Below, piece by piece: positions 12,083 to 25,600 of a DNA stretch of 64,000 nucleotides. Under the pieces are notes generated by a model. It was not told where the DNA came from, did no database searches, and saw only the letters and a program-made list of their open reading frames with translations. The DNA is from Apodemus sylvaticus. Its lineage: Eukaryota; Chordata; Mammalia; Rodentia; Muridae. Location of the stretch: contig NC_067495.1 of assembly GCF_947179515.1 (NCBI RefSeq), forward strand, positions 22,191,470-22,255,469, in the 5' to 3' direction. The position numbers were made by a program, and so were the translations under genes. Position 1 is the stretch's first letter, and each line of letters opens with the position of its first letter.

Positions 12083-12244
12083 TGTTGGGCAGTAGTGGCA
12101 CACACCTTTAATCCCAGCACTTGGGAGGCAGAGGCAGGTGGATTTCTGAGTTCGAGGCAAGCCTGGTCTACAGAGTGAGTTCCAGGACAGCCAGGGTTAC
12201 ACAGAGAAACCCTGTCTCGAAAAAAACAAAAAACAAAAAACAAA
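12083..12244 (+). mobile_element. B1 SINE, near full length
   Basis: A complete 7SL-derived B1, including tttaatcccagcacttggga, tctgagttcgaggcaagcct (Pol III B-box region) and cagagaaaccctgtctcgaa, with an A/C-rich tail. It is the best-preserved SINE in the window. Confidence 0.97.
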
Positions 12245-15200
12245 AGGAATATAGGAGTGTGTCTCAAATTCTATTCCGTGAATACACGAAATTCTAAAAG
12301 AAAAGAATCTTTTTGTCTCCTTTTTATTAGCTAACATAATAATAGTTATCTCATTTTACATAGAAGTAACTAAATCACTGATAAAATGCAATAATAAATG
12401 ATTGGAGAAATTGTTTTTTTCATGTATTTTGTTCAGGGCAATGATTAGATCAAGGAAGAGAAAGAAACTTTGCTTTCAAATTCAATCAGGTTAATAAACC
12501 AAGTACATGAACATAGATTAGTCAGTTTTTTCTTTATGACTAAGTAAGTTGAGTTGAAAGGGTGCAAAAATTTGCAATCATTTAATTGCTGTGTAGGTTG
12601 ATGCTGTTTCTCTCAGCCTTTTTCTCCCTCAGTCATAAAATAGACCCTTAAGTAGGAGGGGGGACTTAGAGCACTGTACAATTAAAGTCAATAAAATACC
12701 CTGATATTGATGGATGTTGTTTGTATATGTCATTTCAAGCTTTACCTCCTCTATCATTCAGGGATTGACTAATGGTTATCTTATCTCTTTTCTTCCATTT
12801 ATAAGTAGATGATGACATTGTCAGATCCTCATTAATAAGCACATTTTAGCCTATCTACCTTAAACAGCATTTTAATTGACACCACAAAATATTTATCAGT
12901 CCTGAATCTTGAAATAATCTGATAGCTGGAGATATATGCTAATATTTTTTTTTGTTATTCAGATACTGTACGATGACAAAATAACTTCTTTAAGACAGTA
13001 CATTACATCTAGTATTTCATGTTGGTTCCGATGGATATTGTGAGTATATTTCAAGATGAAATAGCCAAATAACCTTTGGTCTTATAACTTTGCATAGGTA
13101 ACTAGGACTTATTTTGTTTACATAGTAATGTTTACCTTTCCAAGTTTTAGGTTTTATAGGACTTGCCGTTTCTGGACCAGATGCTGAAAATGACTATTAA
13201 AATTCAGGATGTGATCAGCTTTGCACTTAAATTTGTAGCACTATCAGGAAGAGTTCATACTAGTTGCAACTTTCACACACTCTCACTGATGATAAAAAAA
13301 ATAAAAGTATTTAATGCCAAAAGGGGTGACAGACTTGCCTCAAAAATAAATTAAAATTCCATTGTATTCAATGTGTGTCTAGTCTGTTGGAATTTATGAA
13401 AATCAATGTTGTATGACAGAATTCTCCTATTGGGACATTTCACAAAATAAAATAATATGAAAGTATCCAATAGTTTTCCATCTCTCAATAACTTTCCAAG
13501 GCAGACACTTGCCTGGGGTTCAGAAAGTGTGAGTCTCAAATTACTTTAATAATCGTTTCCTTTGTTTTTAGTTCCCACCTTTACTCAGCCCCTTCCTTCA
13601 GGCTTTAGTGGCACTAATGCTACATTTATCATAATGTCCATAGTTTGAAGTGAAAGTAGTGTGGGTGCATTAGAAGTAAGCATGATGATGTCCATATACT
13701 AGGTGAAGCGTTTCTTCTTGAACTTAGATACCCTTTTCTGTGGACTTAGGAAACATGACAATTGTTTTACACCTCCTTTTCAAACAGAGAATCAGAAAAA
13801 ACTGGTCTGGGAAGAGGTTCAGAAGTTCCTCCTGACATTATAAATGCAGCCAGTGTTGAAAACCACTGCTTACAAGGAAGTCATAAGGTTCGTTATATAA
13901 TGAACAAAAATGAATGATTAGTGCAATTAATTAATTTTATGTTTTATTAGTTATTCAAACTAAAATAATGGTTTACCATGTTGATAGCAGGTATACAAAT
14001 AAAATTACAGAAATCTGCATATAGAAATGTGAATTTATCACAGAAAATCTTAGGAAATGTTTCTAAAACAGTGGCTAGCTGAGAAACATGTTGTTGCTGC
14101 TATGAAATTTAGGAAACGATTTGTTGAATCATTTCAGAATTCCTAATACTTAAACTCAACTTCTTTTCATATTTTATAGAAACATTTCTATCATCAATTT
14201 GGTATGTTGTCTTCAGTAGTGATTAATGAGAAATGCAACAAAATTATACTATAGGTATTTATAATTCAACAATATTCTTAATATAGTAAGCTGAAGATTT
14301 ATGAGACTAATTTCAACCTCTAGTAGCAAAAGAAGTGGCCCACTACCCTATTCAATATTTTTTCAAAGCCTAACTCTGGTAATATGACTACCCTAAACAT
14401 AAAACGTCTGGTAGCCTAAAACATAAAATGCAAATATTTTCAGTGATTGAAACTGAAGTGATAACATAGTACTATTTCTTTGATTAATGACTACTTTCCT
14501 GCGGGGGAAAATTCTTGAAAGTTAATTATTTAACTTGCAGTACTTTACCAAAAAAAATTACTCAACTCTTTTCCCAATAGAGTTCATTTATGTATATATA
14601 ACCGAAGACAATATAAGGGTCATTGTACTTCAAAAGGGAGCGATCTCCCATTTCCCTGGAATACATTTTCACTTACCTACATAATGTTTTGCTAATGAGG
14701 CAAAGTCAAGGAATAAATGTTGCTTTTTAAAAGTACCATTGACTGTTAAGCCACTAGGAAGAAACTGTTCAGTACACAGAGAACTGGAAGAAACTTGCCA
14801 ATTATAACAGTTACAAATCACTACAGACTCCAGAAGGGAAGCCTGGAGATGTTAGGGGTTCCATTGGTCAACAGCAGCAGTCCTGGGGTGCAGATGAGAA
14901 AGAGATTGCTGGACTCTACTCCAGACCTTCTGGCTACAACTTTGGAATCCTGATAGGTATCCAACTATGAGATCCATTTATCAACAATATCCCAACATCC
15001 TTCCGCTTGATGGGATCAAGTTTTTCTCAGCTTTTCCTAAAGGAAATGAGAGAGTGGAGAAGCTAAGAGGTGACTAAGGCATTTCCTTGCTGCATCTGTC
15101 CACCCTGCTTCTCTCATTACACCTTGGAGAAAGGTAATATTTGTGAAGGCCATGGGTCCCCGTCATGTTTTAATACAACTGTTAACATAATCTTAGGCTA

Positions 15201-15785
15201 GAGGATCCCGAGACAACCGACAAATCAGATCTAGCCATTTGCCCCATGGACACAATACAGAGGACTGGTGGCATTCCATAAATCATTATTTTTCTCTAAT
15301 GTGTTTTATTTTAGTAAGTGACCACTTACAGTGAGATTTTCAAGTACACAATTACTAAAGTTAAAAGTATACTTAGGTGGTGTACCATTTTCACAAGTAT
15401 GCTTTCTGTAGAACATGTTCTCCCACTTCCTATTATGATAAAATGGTGAGATCATATATTCACTTGTCCTTCCTGAAATATTCTTTTATACAGTGTCAAC
15501 TCTGCTCTTTTTCTACATACTCACATGCTGATCTCAACATAGACTTAAATGATGATCTCTGCCTCTGAGCTTTACACTATTAGGCCTGATGATGCCTATT
15601 TACTTTAAATTTGGCTTTCAAAACTACATTCTCTTTCCCTATGGAAAATCTAACCACCTTCTAGCTTTACAAAAGAAATCATCCTGTGATTGTAAATCCC
15701 AGCATGATTTACAGTGTTACCTTTCCTTAATGCCTGTGTCCACCCATTGCCTCAAGTCTGCTGGATTCTTTGATTAAGACAGCAT
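12245..15785. other. Unique intron sequence
   Basis: The longest stretch of the window in which I recognise no transposable element. It is AT-rich, with no convincing exon on either strand. Confidence 0.5.
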
Positions 15786-15970
15786 ATCTCTAGTTCAGTG
15801 GTTAAGCTTATGTGTTGCTCTTCCAGAGTACTGGGGTTCAATTCTTAACACCTACATGATAGCTCACAAATGTCTGTAAATCTAGTTTCAGGGATTCTGG
15901 CACCTTCACACAGACAGACATTCAGGCAAAACATCAATGTGCATAAAACTAAATATTTGGTTTAAAAAAA
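15786..15970 (+). mobile_element. B2/B3-type SINE, diverged
   Basis: ctagttcagtggttaagctt at the head, tactggggttcaattcttaa at the B-box and catgatagctcacaaatgtc after it match the B3 layout. Confidence 0.8.
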
Positions 15971-15974
15971 GACA

Positions 15975-16072
15975 GCAACTCTCTATGTAGTCCATGCTGA
16001 CTGGCTTTAAGCTTACAGTCTTCTCTCTTGTTTCTTAAGTGCTGAGATTATAGGAGTGGTGACTCCTGGATC
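15975..16072 (-). mobile_element. B1 remnant
   Basis: Reverse B1 words (ctctctatgtagtccatgct; taagtgctgagattatagga). Confidence 0.7.
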
Positions 16073-18083
16073 AGTCTTTTCTTTCTTCCTAAGGTTATTA
16101 TTCTAAACATCTTTTATGAAATTCTGGCTTCATTGCTTTTATCTTTGAGTAGTCAAACTGTATAGCTTAGAGTTATCAAAGTAAATTTCTAAGTAAGCTA
16201 ATACTGCCTTAAAACTCAAAACTTTATTCATTCTTGATAGATCAAATTATGTTTTGAACTGGTATGTGAAATCCTCAATACTATAATAGGTTTAGAGTTT
16301 CTCCAATCTAGCCAGCTATAATTGGAAGCACAGTACAAAATGAACATTCAACTTTTGTGAAACTGGATTCTTTAATTGGCTAGTAACTCTGGCCATTGTA
16401 CATTTGGGGCCTTCAGTTGTGTTTTTCCATCAATCTAGTTTTTTTTCCTGTTCTTGTACAGTATCTTAGTGACTAGCAGAGGGATAACTATTTAAATAGA
16501 GGTTTGCTTGATAAAAGAGTACACAAATAGCAATGCAACTGAGGATTTCCTGTCTATAACTGAAGACACACGAAGCCAAATGTTAATTCTACTGCAAAAT
16601 TGGATACAATTAAGTCACATGGTTCTGAATACATCATACATATTTGAGACATCAAGCCCCAGTTCACTGTACTATAAAAACACTGATTAAATTAGTTTCA
16701 GAAAATTGTTCTGCAGCCAAGGAGCTATCTGCTGCACAATGGACCATGCAATAAATCTTAGACTATACATGCTGACAGGTGTGAGATGATTTATTGAATC
16801 ATGAGACAAGGGATTGTGGACAATTACTAAGAAACATACACTCTTTTCAATGCAACATTATTTTACTTAACACAGGCAATTGAGATGGAAACTGCTATTA
16901 TAATAATAGCCATCGTTTCTCAAACATCTCTAATTCTACATATTAAAGATGATCCAGGAATGAAATCATTAGATGGTGCTATTGGCACTACATCAGACAG
17001 ATGACTTAATAATGATCCATCTCCCTGCAGCAACACTCATCCCTGTTAATAATCAAAGAATGTATACTACCCATGACCTCCAAACATTGCTTTAATCATG
17101 GTAGCACTAGGAGTTACAATATCTGTTCTGATTTTTCTTTGCAATGTGATTCTATTTACCTAATGATCAGTAACAGAATTAAACTTTCATTATAAGTTGT
17201 TCATTTTATTCCATTTTTATCATAAACAATTTTTCAATTAATGGTCATCCTTTCCATGAACTTTGAGGTTTTCATCAACATACATACAGTTTTAGAAGTA
17301 TAATTGCCAAATCAAATTTTTGAAGCTAAATAGATAATGGTGGTGGTGATAGAACATAATATCAATATTGAATAAGCATTATTGATGCTACGATTGTCTT
17401 CTCTATTTGACAAAAGTGTAAAAGGTAAGAGCTTAACTTCAAAACAACAAGTTATTATAACAGATATGTAAAGACATGGAATGGATTTTCAAAATCAGCT
17501 ACTTCTGAACTCAAAACAGCCACCAACAGCAAAACAACCAATTAATCAAAAAACAAAAATCCAAATTACTCATTTACATTTCCTTCATGGTTAAATTTTA
17601 TTATAATGATCACTTAGCTGCATGCAAATGACAACTATTTGAAGCTACCTATGCTTGCCCGAACAGGCAAGCAATCACCTTTTAAGTTTGGTTTAATGAA
17701 AAATGGCATCCGATGCTCAAGTTACAAAGATAACCCAACATACCTTGGGAGCAGCTGATATAATTATGTTGTGATATGTATGTAGAATGAGTATTTCAAT
17801 AAAAAAGTCAGGTTTTACTTTGTAATTTGAGTCTGGCCTATGAAACACAGTCATTTCCAGGCCAGTGAAGGGTATATAATAGTCCTCATCACAAATAAAT
17901 TAAAAGATATTAGGAAATCTGATACTCTTGCTCTTGCTCACTAAACCCCAAGGAATATCCTACTCTAACACAAACTCTTTGTTCAGGAAAAAGAGTCACT
18001 TAGGAGCCTGCTGTAGACACAGTAGATCAAAGAAATTTGATTCTGGTTAGAGTTAGCATTGTACTAGAAAGTTGAAAAGATAA
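16073..18083. other. Unique intron sequence
   Basis: No repeat or exon recognised. Confidence 0.5.
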
Positions 18084-18152
18084 TAGTGTATGTTAGTTCC
18101 CAGCTCCTCTAGCAAGGAGGCAAATGTTCTACTACTGAGCTGCACCCCTACC
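18084..18152 (-). mobile_element. ID-like SINE fragment
   Basis: gttctactactgagctgcac followed by ccctaccacac reads as the reverse of an ID/tRNA-derived head. Confidence 0.55.
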
Positions 18153-18395
18153 ACACTGTTTGCATCCATCTTAAAAATCATTTTAGTTCCTGAGAATAGA
18201 GATCAAGTTAGGACTGTTTATTTGACTGAACAGCACCAGTAAGTAACATGATTACTATCCTGTTTTATAGAAAACAGGGCCTCAGTTCATTACTATATAT
18301 GAGTGGTTTGCTAAATGAGACTAGTTGGTTTTTGGGAGGCTTCAAGATCTAGGGAATCCTCAACTTCTTAGCAGTTCTTAACATTAGTCCAATGA

Positions 18396-18540
18396 TATTA
18401 TTATTATTATTATTATTATTATTTATTATTGTAAAGACTCATTCTTGGTATAAAGCCCAAGGTGATTTTAAACGTCCACTGTAGACAAGGCTGTCCTTAA
18501 TTTGTGGTAAAAAGAACTGTGCCACCACACTTTGGATATG
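18396..18540 (-). repeat. (TTA)n microsatellite joined to a B1 remnant
   Basis: About 11 TTA/ATT units at 18396-18430 are followed by a degraded reverse B1 (gtagacaaggctgtccttaa; gtgccaccacac). The microsatellite probably grew from the SINE's poly(A) side. Confidence 0.7.
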
Positions 18541-19304
18541 GCTTATGGTGGGTGGGTGGTTGTATCCCATGGCCACAATTTTCATGTTCATGTCTTAAAA
18601 TTGTATTCCCATTATGAGGCATAAAAGAGGAAGAAATATAATATGGTTATGGTGTTCAAAGGTTAAACCTGGAGGATGATAATGATTAGAAAATGTCACC
18701 ATGGGGAACCCTCAGAGTTGTAGATTGATGGCATTATAAAGTGATGGGAGAGACCAGAACATACATGCACATTTACTATCGCTTTCCACATGATATACCA
18801 GTATACTTCCAGAACACCATTACCAGATACAGTCTTTCAAAATCATGTGGCAACTTAATCCCAAATCCTGAATGTGAATTTATAGATTACAGGAAGTTCT
18901 CCGATTATGGAGAGAAAATGCTGCTTCCTAAAGAATCGGAAGCATGCCCAGTGGTATTTATAATTTTTTGATGTTTCTAAAAAGTTTCACGTATTTATAT
19001 TATGACATTCTATAGAATGAAAACAATGAATGAATTTACCCACCTCTGTCTCAAATACTAACACTTTTTTGGATACCAGCTAAGAAGCTGTTTCTCTTCT
19101 TCTCTTACCTGGAATGTGCTGTTGTGTCAACATGGAAGTTAGAAGAAAATGCCAAGTTCAGTTATGGATAATAGGTTTTCGCAAGTGTTTCACAGCAGGC
19201 AAATACAACTTCACAGTGTCTGAAAAGTATCTAACTTTAAAATTTGCAGCTAAAGAAAATCATCTTCACTGTACTCTGATTGCAGATTTTCTTTATGTTT
19301 ATTT
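18541..19304. other. Unassigned intron sequence
   Basis: No family recognised with certainty. 18690-18960 may be an old LTR-type relic, but I cannot support a name. Confidence 0.4.
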
Positions 19305-20352
19305 TTATCTTTATTTTCTATAATCTTTGTTTACATTCCAAATGATTTTCCTTTTCCTGGTTTCCCCCTCCCCATAAGTCCCATAAACCCTCTTCCCTCT
19401 GCCCATTCCCCAATCACCCCCCTCCCACTTATCTGTCCTGGCAATCCCCTACAATGCTGCATGAAGCCTTTCCAGGCCCAGGGCCCTCTCCTTCTCTCTT
19501 CTTAGGAAACATTTGATATATGAGATGAGTCTTGGGTACTCAGAGATTCGGGGCTAATACCCACTTATCAGTGACTGCATTCCATGTGTGTTCTTTTGTG
19601 ACTGAGTTACCTCACTAAGGATGATATTTTCCAGATCCAACCATTTGCCTAAAAATTTCATGAATTCATTGTTTTTAATTGCTGAGTAGTATTCCATTGT
19701 GTAAATATACAACATTTTCTGTATCCACTCCTCCACTGAGGGACATCTGGGTTATTTCCAGCTTCTGGCTATTATAAATAAAGCTGCTATGAACATAGTA
19801 GAGTGTGTGTCCTTATTGCATGCCAGGGAATCCTCTGGGTATATGCCCAGGAGAGGTATAGCAGGGTCCTCTGGAAGTGTCATGTCCAGTTTTCTGAGGA
19901 ACTGCCACACTGATTTCCATAGTGGTTATACCATCTTGGAATCCTACCAGCAGTGGAGGAGTGTTCCTCTTTCTCCACATCCTTGCCAACACCTGCTATC
20001 TCCTGAGTTTTTAACCTTAGCCATTCTGACTGGTGTGAGGTGAAATGTCAGGGTTGTTTTGATTTGCATTTCCCTAATGATTAATGATGTTGAACTTTTC
20101 TTAAGGTGCTTCTCAGCCATCCAAAGTTCATTGGGTGAAAATTCTTTGTTTAGCTCTGTACCCCATGTTTTAATAGGGTTATTTGGTTTTCTGGGGTCTA
20201 ACTTCTTGAGTTCTTTGTATATATTGGATATTAGCCCTCTGTTGGATTTAGGGTTGGTGAAGATCCTTTCCCAATCTGTTGGTTGCCCTTTAATCCTTTT
20301 CACAGTGTCCTTTATCTTACAGAAACTTTGTAATTTTATGAGGTCTATAGCA
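19305..20352 (-). mobile_element. L1 retrotransposon 3' end, 5'-truncated
   Basis: Starts with the reversed L1 tail (tttgtttacattccaaatga) and runs back through the 3' UTR and the ORF2 C-terminus. Translation of the minus strand gives EYYSAIKNNEFMKFLGKWLD and, further on, RCWQGCGERGTLLHCW. Frameshifts and stops interrupt ORF2. It is older than the copies at 21-27 and 57 kb. Confidence 0.95.
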
Positions 20353-20453
20353 GAATCTTTTCTGATAATTAAGTGTGTATACAGAGGCTACTTAAAAACT
20401 AAAGTTTTAAGTTATCAACTGACAAACATTGTCTTTCCCCTTATTCTAAAGGA

Positions 20454-20455
<2 letters not shown>

Positions 20456-20507
<52 letters not shown>
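20456..20507. repeat. (TA)n microsatellite
   Basis: Twenty-six uninterrupted TA units between two minus-strand L1 pieces. Confidence 0.98.
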
Positions 20508-20511
<4 letters not shown>

Positions 20512-20514
<3 letters not shown>

Positions 20515-20701
20515 ATTTTATATATTCTTTCTTTACATTCCAAATGCTTTCCCCTTTCCCAGTTTCCCCCTCCCCATATGTCCCTTAAGTCCTCTTCTCT
20601 CCATCCATTCTCCAATCATTCCCCCTCCCTTTTCTCTGTCCTGGTACTCCATCAAATGATTCCCATGAAGGAGGAAGAAGAGGGCCCTGATCCTGATTCT
20701 A
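20512..20701 (-). mobile_element. L1 3' UTR fragment
   Basis: A second reversed L1 tail (tctttacattccaaatgctt, then the pyrimidine-rich 3' UTR), in the same orientation as the copy ending at 20352. It may be a separate insertion. Confidence 0.85.
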
Positions 20702-21131
20702 AAGGATTTTAAACTGGGGAATTCTATAGTAGTTTTAAATTTTCTGTACTGTGTGGTTTAACAACTTATTTCCTACACACCAAGGCCTGGATGGAACTGC
20801 ATTTGTAGTATTCATTTCAAACTGCTTTCTGAAAATGTAAGAGGAATTTACAAAATTGAATCCAAATCATAAAATACAAAATCCCAAGTATAAATTTTGT
20901 GAGAATATAAGAGACAGATTGATGAGTGTGAGGGGAGATAGGGCTTCAAGGGAGGAATACTTGATTCCAATGATTTTGGGGGCTCTCCTTTGCTAGGTAT
21001 TTTCACCAGATTTCCCAATACCCCGACACATTCTTTCTAGAAAGCCAATTTACCATTGTTTAGTCAACCGATAAAGGGGTGGTGGGTGTATACTCATGAC
21101 TGGAACTGATGTCAACAACATTCTTTAACAT
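20702..21131. other. Unique 5' flank of the large L1
   Basis: No recognised feature. It forms the left side of the L1 insertion site. Confidence 0.5.
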
Positions 21132-21149
21132 AGAATGGATTCTGCAAAA
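21132..21149 (+). repeat. Target-site duplication, left copy (18 nt)
   Basis: AGAATGGATTCTGCAAAA, identical to 27169-27186. Together they bracket the L1 and its extra 3' segment. Confidence 0.9.
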
Positions 21150-21376
21150 GGTCCCGCAGCAGCATAGACCATCAGCACTCGCTGAAGGAGCAAACGAGCA
21201 CCGCCTGGTTCACACTGGGACAAGGCACGCTAGGGCTGCAAGGACACCCAAGAGGAGGGCAGCAATCTGTAACAGGGGAAACCCAGCCATCCAGTGTTGC
21301 AGAAATAGCCATATAGCCTCACAGGAGGCACAAATACCAGCCAGAGACAAGAACAACTAACGCCAGAAATAGCAAG

Positions 21377-21671
21377 ATGGCAAAGGGCAAACGCAGAAAT
21401 GCTACTAACAGAAACCTAGGCAATATAGCAGCCTCTGAACCAAACTCTCCAACATCAGCCAGTCCTGATTATGCAAACACACCAGAAAAAACAAGATTTG
21501 GATTTAGAATCACCATTCATGATGCTGCTAGAAGAACACAAAAAGGATATAAATGAATCTCTTAAAGGCAGGGTAACATGAATAAGCTAGAAACCCGATG
21601 AATGGAAACACAAAAATCACTTAAAGAAATTCAGGAGAATAATGCTCAAGAGATAGAAGCCAATAAAGAAG

Positions 21672-21714
<43 letters not shown>

Positions 21715-22615
21715 AAAAACCTTAAAGAAATGCAGGAGAAAATGAGTCAAACAGCAGAAGTCATGAAAGAGGAAACACAAAATTCTCTTAAAGAGTTACA
21801 GGAAAACACAAACAAGCAAGTGAAGAAGCTAAGCAAAACCATCCAGGATCTAAAATCAGAAGTAGAAACAACTAAGAAATCACAAAGGGAGATAACTTTG
21901 GAGATAGAAAACCTTGAGAAGAAATCAGGGGCCATAGAAGCAAATATCAACAACAGAATACAAGAGAAGGAAGAAAGAATCTCAGATGCTGAAGATACCA
22001 TAGAAACCATTGACTCAACAGTTAAAGAAAATGCAAAATGCAAAAAGCTTGTATCCCAGAACATCCAGGAAATCCAAGACACAATGAGAAGACCAAACCT
22101 AAGGATTATAGGTATAGATGAGAGTGAAGATTTACATCTGAAGGGCCAGCAAATATCTTCAACAAAATTATGGAAGAAAACATTCCCAACTTAAAGAGAG
22201 AGATGCCCATGAATATAGAAGAAGCCTACAGAACTCCAAACAGACCGAACCTGAGCAGAAATACCTTTCGTCACATGATAATCAAAACCCCAAATATACT
22301 AAACAAAGAAAGAATATTAAAGGCAGTAAGAGAAAAAGGCCTAGTAACAGAATCACACCAGACTTCTCACCAGAGACCATGAAAGCTAGAAGATCCTGGG
22401 CAGATGTCATGCAGACTCTAAGAGAACACAAATGTCAGCCAAGACTATTATACCCAGCACAATAACTCTTGATCACAATAGATGGAGAAACCAAGATATT
22501 CCATGACAAAACCAAATTTACACAATATCTTTCTACAAACCCAGCTCTACAAAGAATAATAGGAGGAAAACTCCAATACCAGGAAGGAAACAACACCCTG
22601 GAAAAAGTAAGATAG
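21377..22615 (+). pseudogene. L1 ORF1 (RNA-binding chaperone), frameshifted
   Basis: The ATG at 21377 opens MAKGKRRNATNRN, the basic N-terminus of rodent L1 ORF1. The frame is lost after about 55 codons. The coiled-coil region is seen at 21730-22100 (LKELQENTNKQVKKLSK; the RRM begins RRPNLRIIGIDES). Another frameshift near 22165 precedes the C-terminal domain (EEAYRTPNRPNLSRN; ILKAVREKG). The stop is TAG at 22613-22615. A (CA)n tract at about 21675-21710 interrupts the coiled coil. The protein normally coats L1 RNA; no functional product is expected here. Confidence 0.9.
21675..21719. repeat. (CA)n plus poly(A) tract inside L1 ORF1
   Basis: A CA dinucleotide run followed by nine A's interrupts the L1 ORF1 coiled-coil region, between aataaagaagaaa and the next coding block. 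Confidence 0.95.
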
Positions 22616-22676
22616 TTACCTTCTTTCATCAAACCCAAAAGAAGATAACCATTCAAATATAAAAATAACATCGAAA

Positions 22677-25600
22677 ATGACAGCAAGTAATAATCACTAC
22701 TCCTTAATATCTCTTAATGTCAATGGACTCAACTCCCTAATAAAAAGACATAGACTAACAGACTGGATAAGGAAACAGGACCCTACATTTTGCTGCATAC
22801 AGGAAACACACCTCAATGTAAAAGACAAAAACTACCTTAGAGTAAAAGGCTGGAAGACTATTTTACAAGCCAATGGTCTCAGGAAACAAGCCATTCTAAT
22901 ATCAGATAAAATTGACTTTCAACCTAAAGTCATCAAAAGAGATACAGAAGGACACTTCTTGCTGGTCAAAGGAAAAATTCACCAAGAAGAACTTTCAATT
23001 CTGAACATCTATGTGCCAAATGCAAGGGCACCCTCATTCGTAAAAGAAACTTTACTAAAGCTCAAAGCACACACTTCACCCAACACAATAATTGTAGGTG
23101 ACTTCAACACTCCACTCTCCTCAATGGACCTATCAGGAAAACAGAAACTAAACAGGGACACAATAAAACTAATTGAAGCTTTGGACCAATTGGACTTGAC
23201 TGTAATTTACAGAGCATTTCACCCTAAACAAAAGAGTATACCTTTTTCTCAGCACCTCATGGTACCTTCTCCAAAATCGACCATATAATTGGTCACAAGA
23301 CAGTCCTCAACAAATATAAAAAGATCAAACTAATCCCATGCCTCCTATCAGATCACTATGGAGTAAGAGTGGTCTTCAATGGCAAAACAAATGACAGAAG
23401 GCCCATATAAACATGGAGGCTGAACAATAATCTACTCAATGACACCTGGGTCAAAGAAGAAAGAAAGAAAGAAATCAGAGACTTTTCAGAATTTAATGAA
23501 AATGAAGGCACAACGTACCCAAATCTTTGGGACACAATGAAAGTAGTGCTAAGAAGAAAACTCATATCCCTGAGTGCCTTCAAAAAGAAAATGGAGAGTG
23601 CATACATTAGTAGCTTAAGGACACACCTGAAAGCCCTGGAACAAAAAGAAGCCAATTCAGCCAGGAGGAGTAGAAGACAGGAAATAATCAAACTCATGGC
23701 TGAAATCAGTCAAGTGGAAACAAAGAGAACCATACAAAGAATCAATGAATCCAGAAGCTGGTTTTTTGAGAAAATCAACAAGATAGATAGAACCTTAGCC
23801 AGATTGACCAAAGGGCAGAGAGAAAGTATCCAAATTAACAAAATTAGAAATAAAAAGGGGGATATAACAACAGAAACTGAGGAAATTAGAAAAATCATCA
23901 AATCTTACTACAAAAGCCTATACTCAACACAACTGGAGAATCTGGAGGAAATGGACAATCCTAGACATATACCAAATACCAAATTTAAATCAGGACCAAA
24001 TAGATCATCTAAACAGTCCCACAACCCCTAAAGAAATAGAAGGGGTCATAGAAAGCCTTCCAACCAAAAAAAAAAAAGCACAGGACAGAATTCTATCAGA
24101 CCTTCAAAGAAGACCTAACACCAATGCTCTTCAAACTGTTCCACAAAATAGAAACACAAGGAACACTACCCAATTCCTTCTACAAAGCCATAATTACTCT
24201 GCTACCAAAATGACACAATGATCCAACAAAGAAAGAGAACTTCAGACCAATTTCCCTTTTGAATATCTATGCAAAAATACTCAATAAAATTCTTGCCAAC
24301 CGAATCCAAGAACACATCAACATGATCATCCACCATGATCAAGTAGGCTTTATCCCAGCAATGCAGGGTTGGTTCAATATATGGAAATCCATCAATGCAA
24401 TCCACTACATAAACAAACTCAAAGAAAAAAGTTCACATGGTCATTTCATTGGATGCTGAAAAAGCATTTGACAAAATTCAGCATCCTTTCATGCTTAAAG
24501 TTTTGGAAAGAACAGGAATTCAAGGCCCATACCTAAACATAGTAAAAGCAATATACAGCAAACCGGTAGCCAGCATCAAACTAAATGGAGAGAAACTTGA
24601 AGCAATCCCACTAAAATCAGGGGCTAGACAGGGCTGCCCCCTTTCTCTTTATCTTTTCAATATTGTGCTTGAGGTACTAGCTCGGGCAATTAGACAACAT
24701 AAGGAGGTCAAAGGGATACAAATTGGAAAGGAAGAAGTCAAACTATCATTATTTGCAGATGATAGTCTACCTAAGTGACCTAAAAAAAAAAAAAAAAAAA
24801 ACTCCACTAGAGAACTCCTACAGCTGATAAACAACTTCAGCAAAGTGGCAGGTTATAAAATCAACTCAAGCAAATCAGTAGCCTTCCTATACTCAAAGCA
24901 TAAGCAGGCTGAGAAAGAAATTAGGGAAATGACCCCCTTCACAATAGCCACAAACAGTATAAAGTACCTTGGGGTGACTCTTACCAAACATGTGAAAGAT
25001 CTGTATGACAAGAACTTTAAGACTCTGAAGAAGAAATGGAAGAAGACCTCAAAAAATGGAATAATCTCCCATGCTCATGGATTGGCAGGATTAATATAGA
25101 TAAAATGGCCATTTTGCCAAAAGCAATATACAGATTCAATGCAATACCCATCAAAATTCCAACTCAATTCTTCATAGAGTTAGAAAGAGCAGTTCTCAAA
25201 TTCATCTGGAATAACCAAAAACCCAGGACAGCTAAAACTATTCTCAACAATACAAGAAATTCTGGGGGAATCAGTATCCTTGACCTCAAGCAATACTACA
25301 GAGCAATAGAGTTAAAAACTGCATGGTATTAGTACAGTGACAGGCAGGCAGATCAATGGAACAGGATTGAAGATCCAGAAATGAACCCACACACCTATGG
25401 CCACCTGATCCTCGACAAAGGGGCTGAAAACATCCAATGGAAAAAAGATAGCTTTTTCAACAAATGGTGCTGGTTCAATTGGAGGTCTGTATGCAGAAGA
25501 ATGTGACTTGATCCATCCTTATCTCCTTGTACTAAGCTCAACTCCAAATGGATCAAGGACCTCCACATCAAGCCAGACACTCTGAAGCTAATAGAAAAGA

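Noticed and set aside
19290..20370. Target-site duplication around the minus-strand L1 at 19.3-20.35 kb
   Set aside because: gcagattttctt and gcagaatcttttct resemble each other but need an internal gap. Not convincing.
20059..20712. 217-codon open frame on the plus strand
   Set aside because: It is the antisense of an L1 fragment read through a (TA)n microsatellite into another L1 tail.
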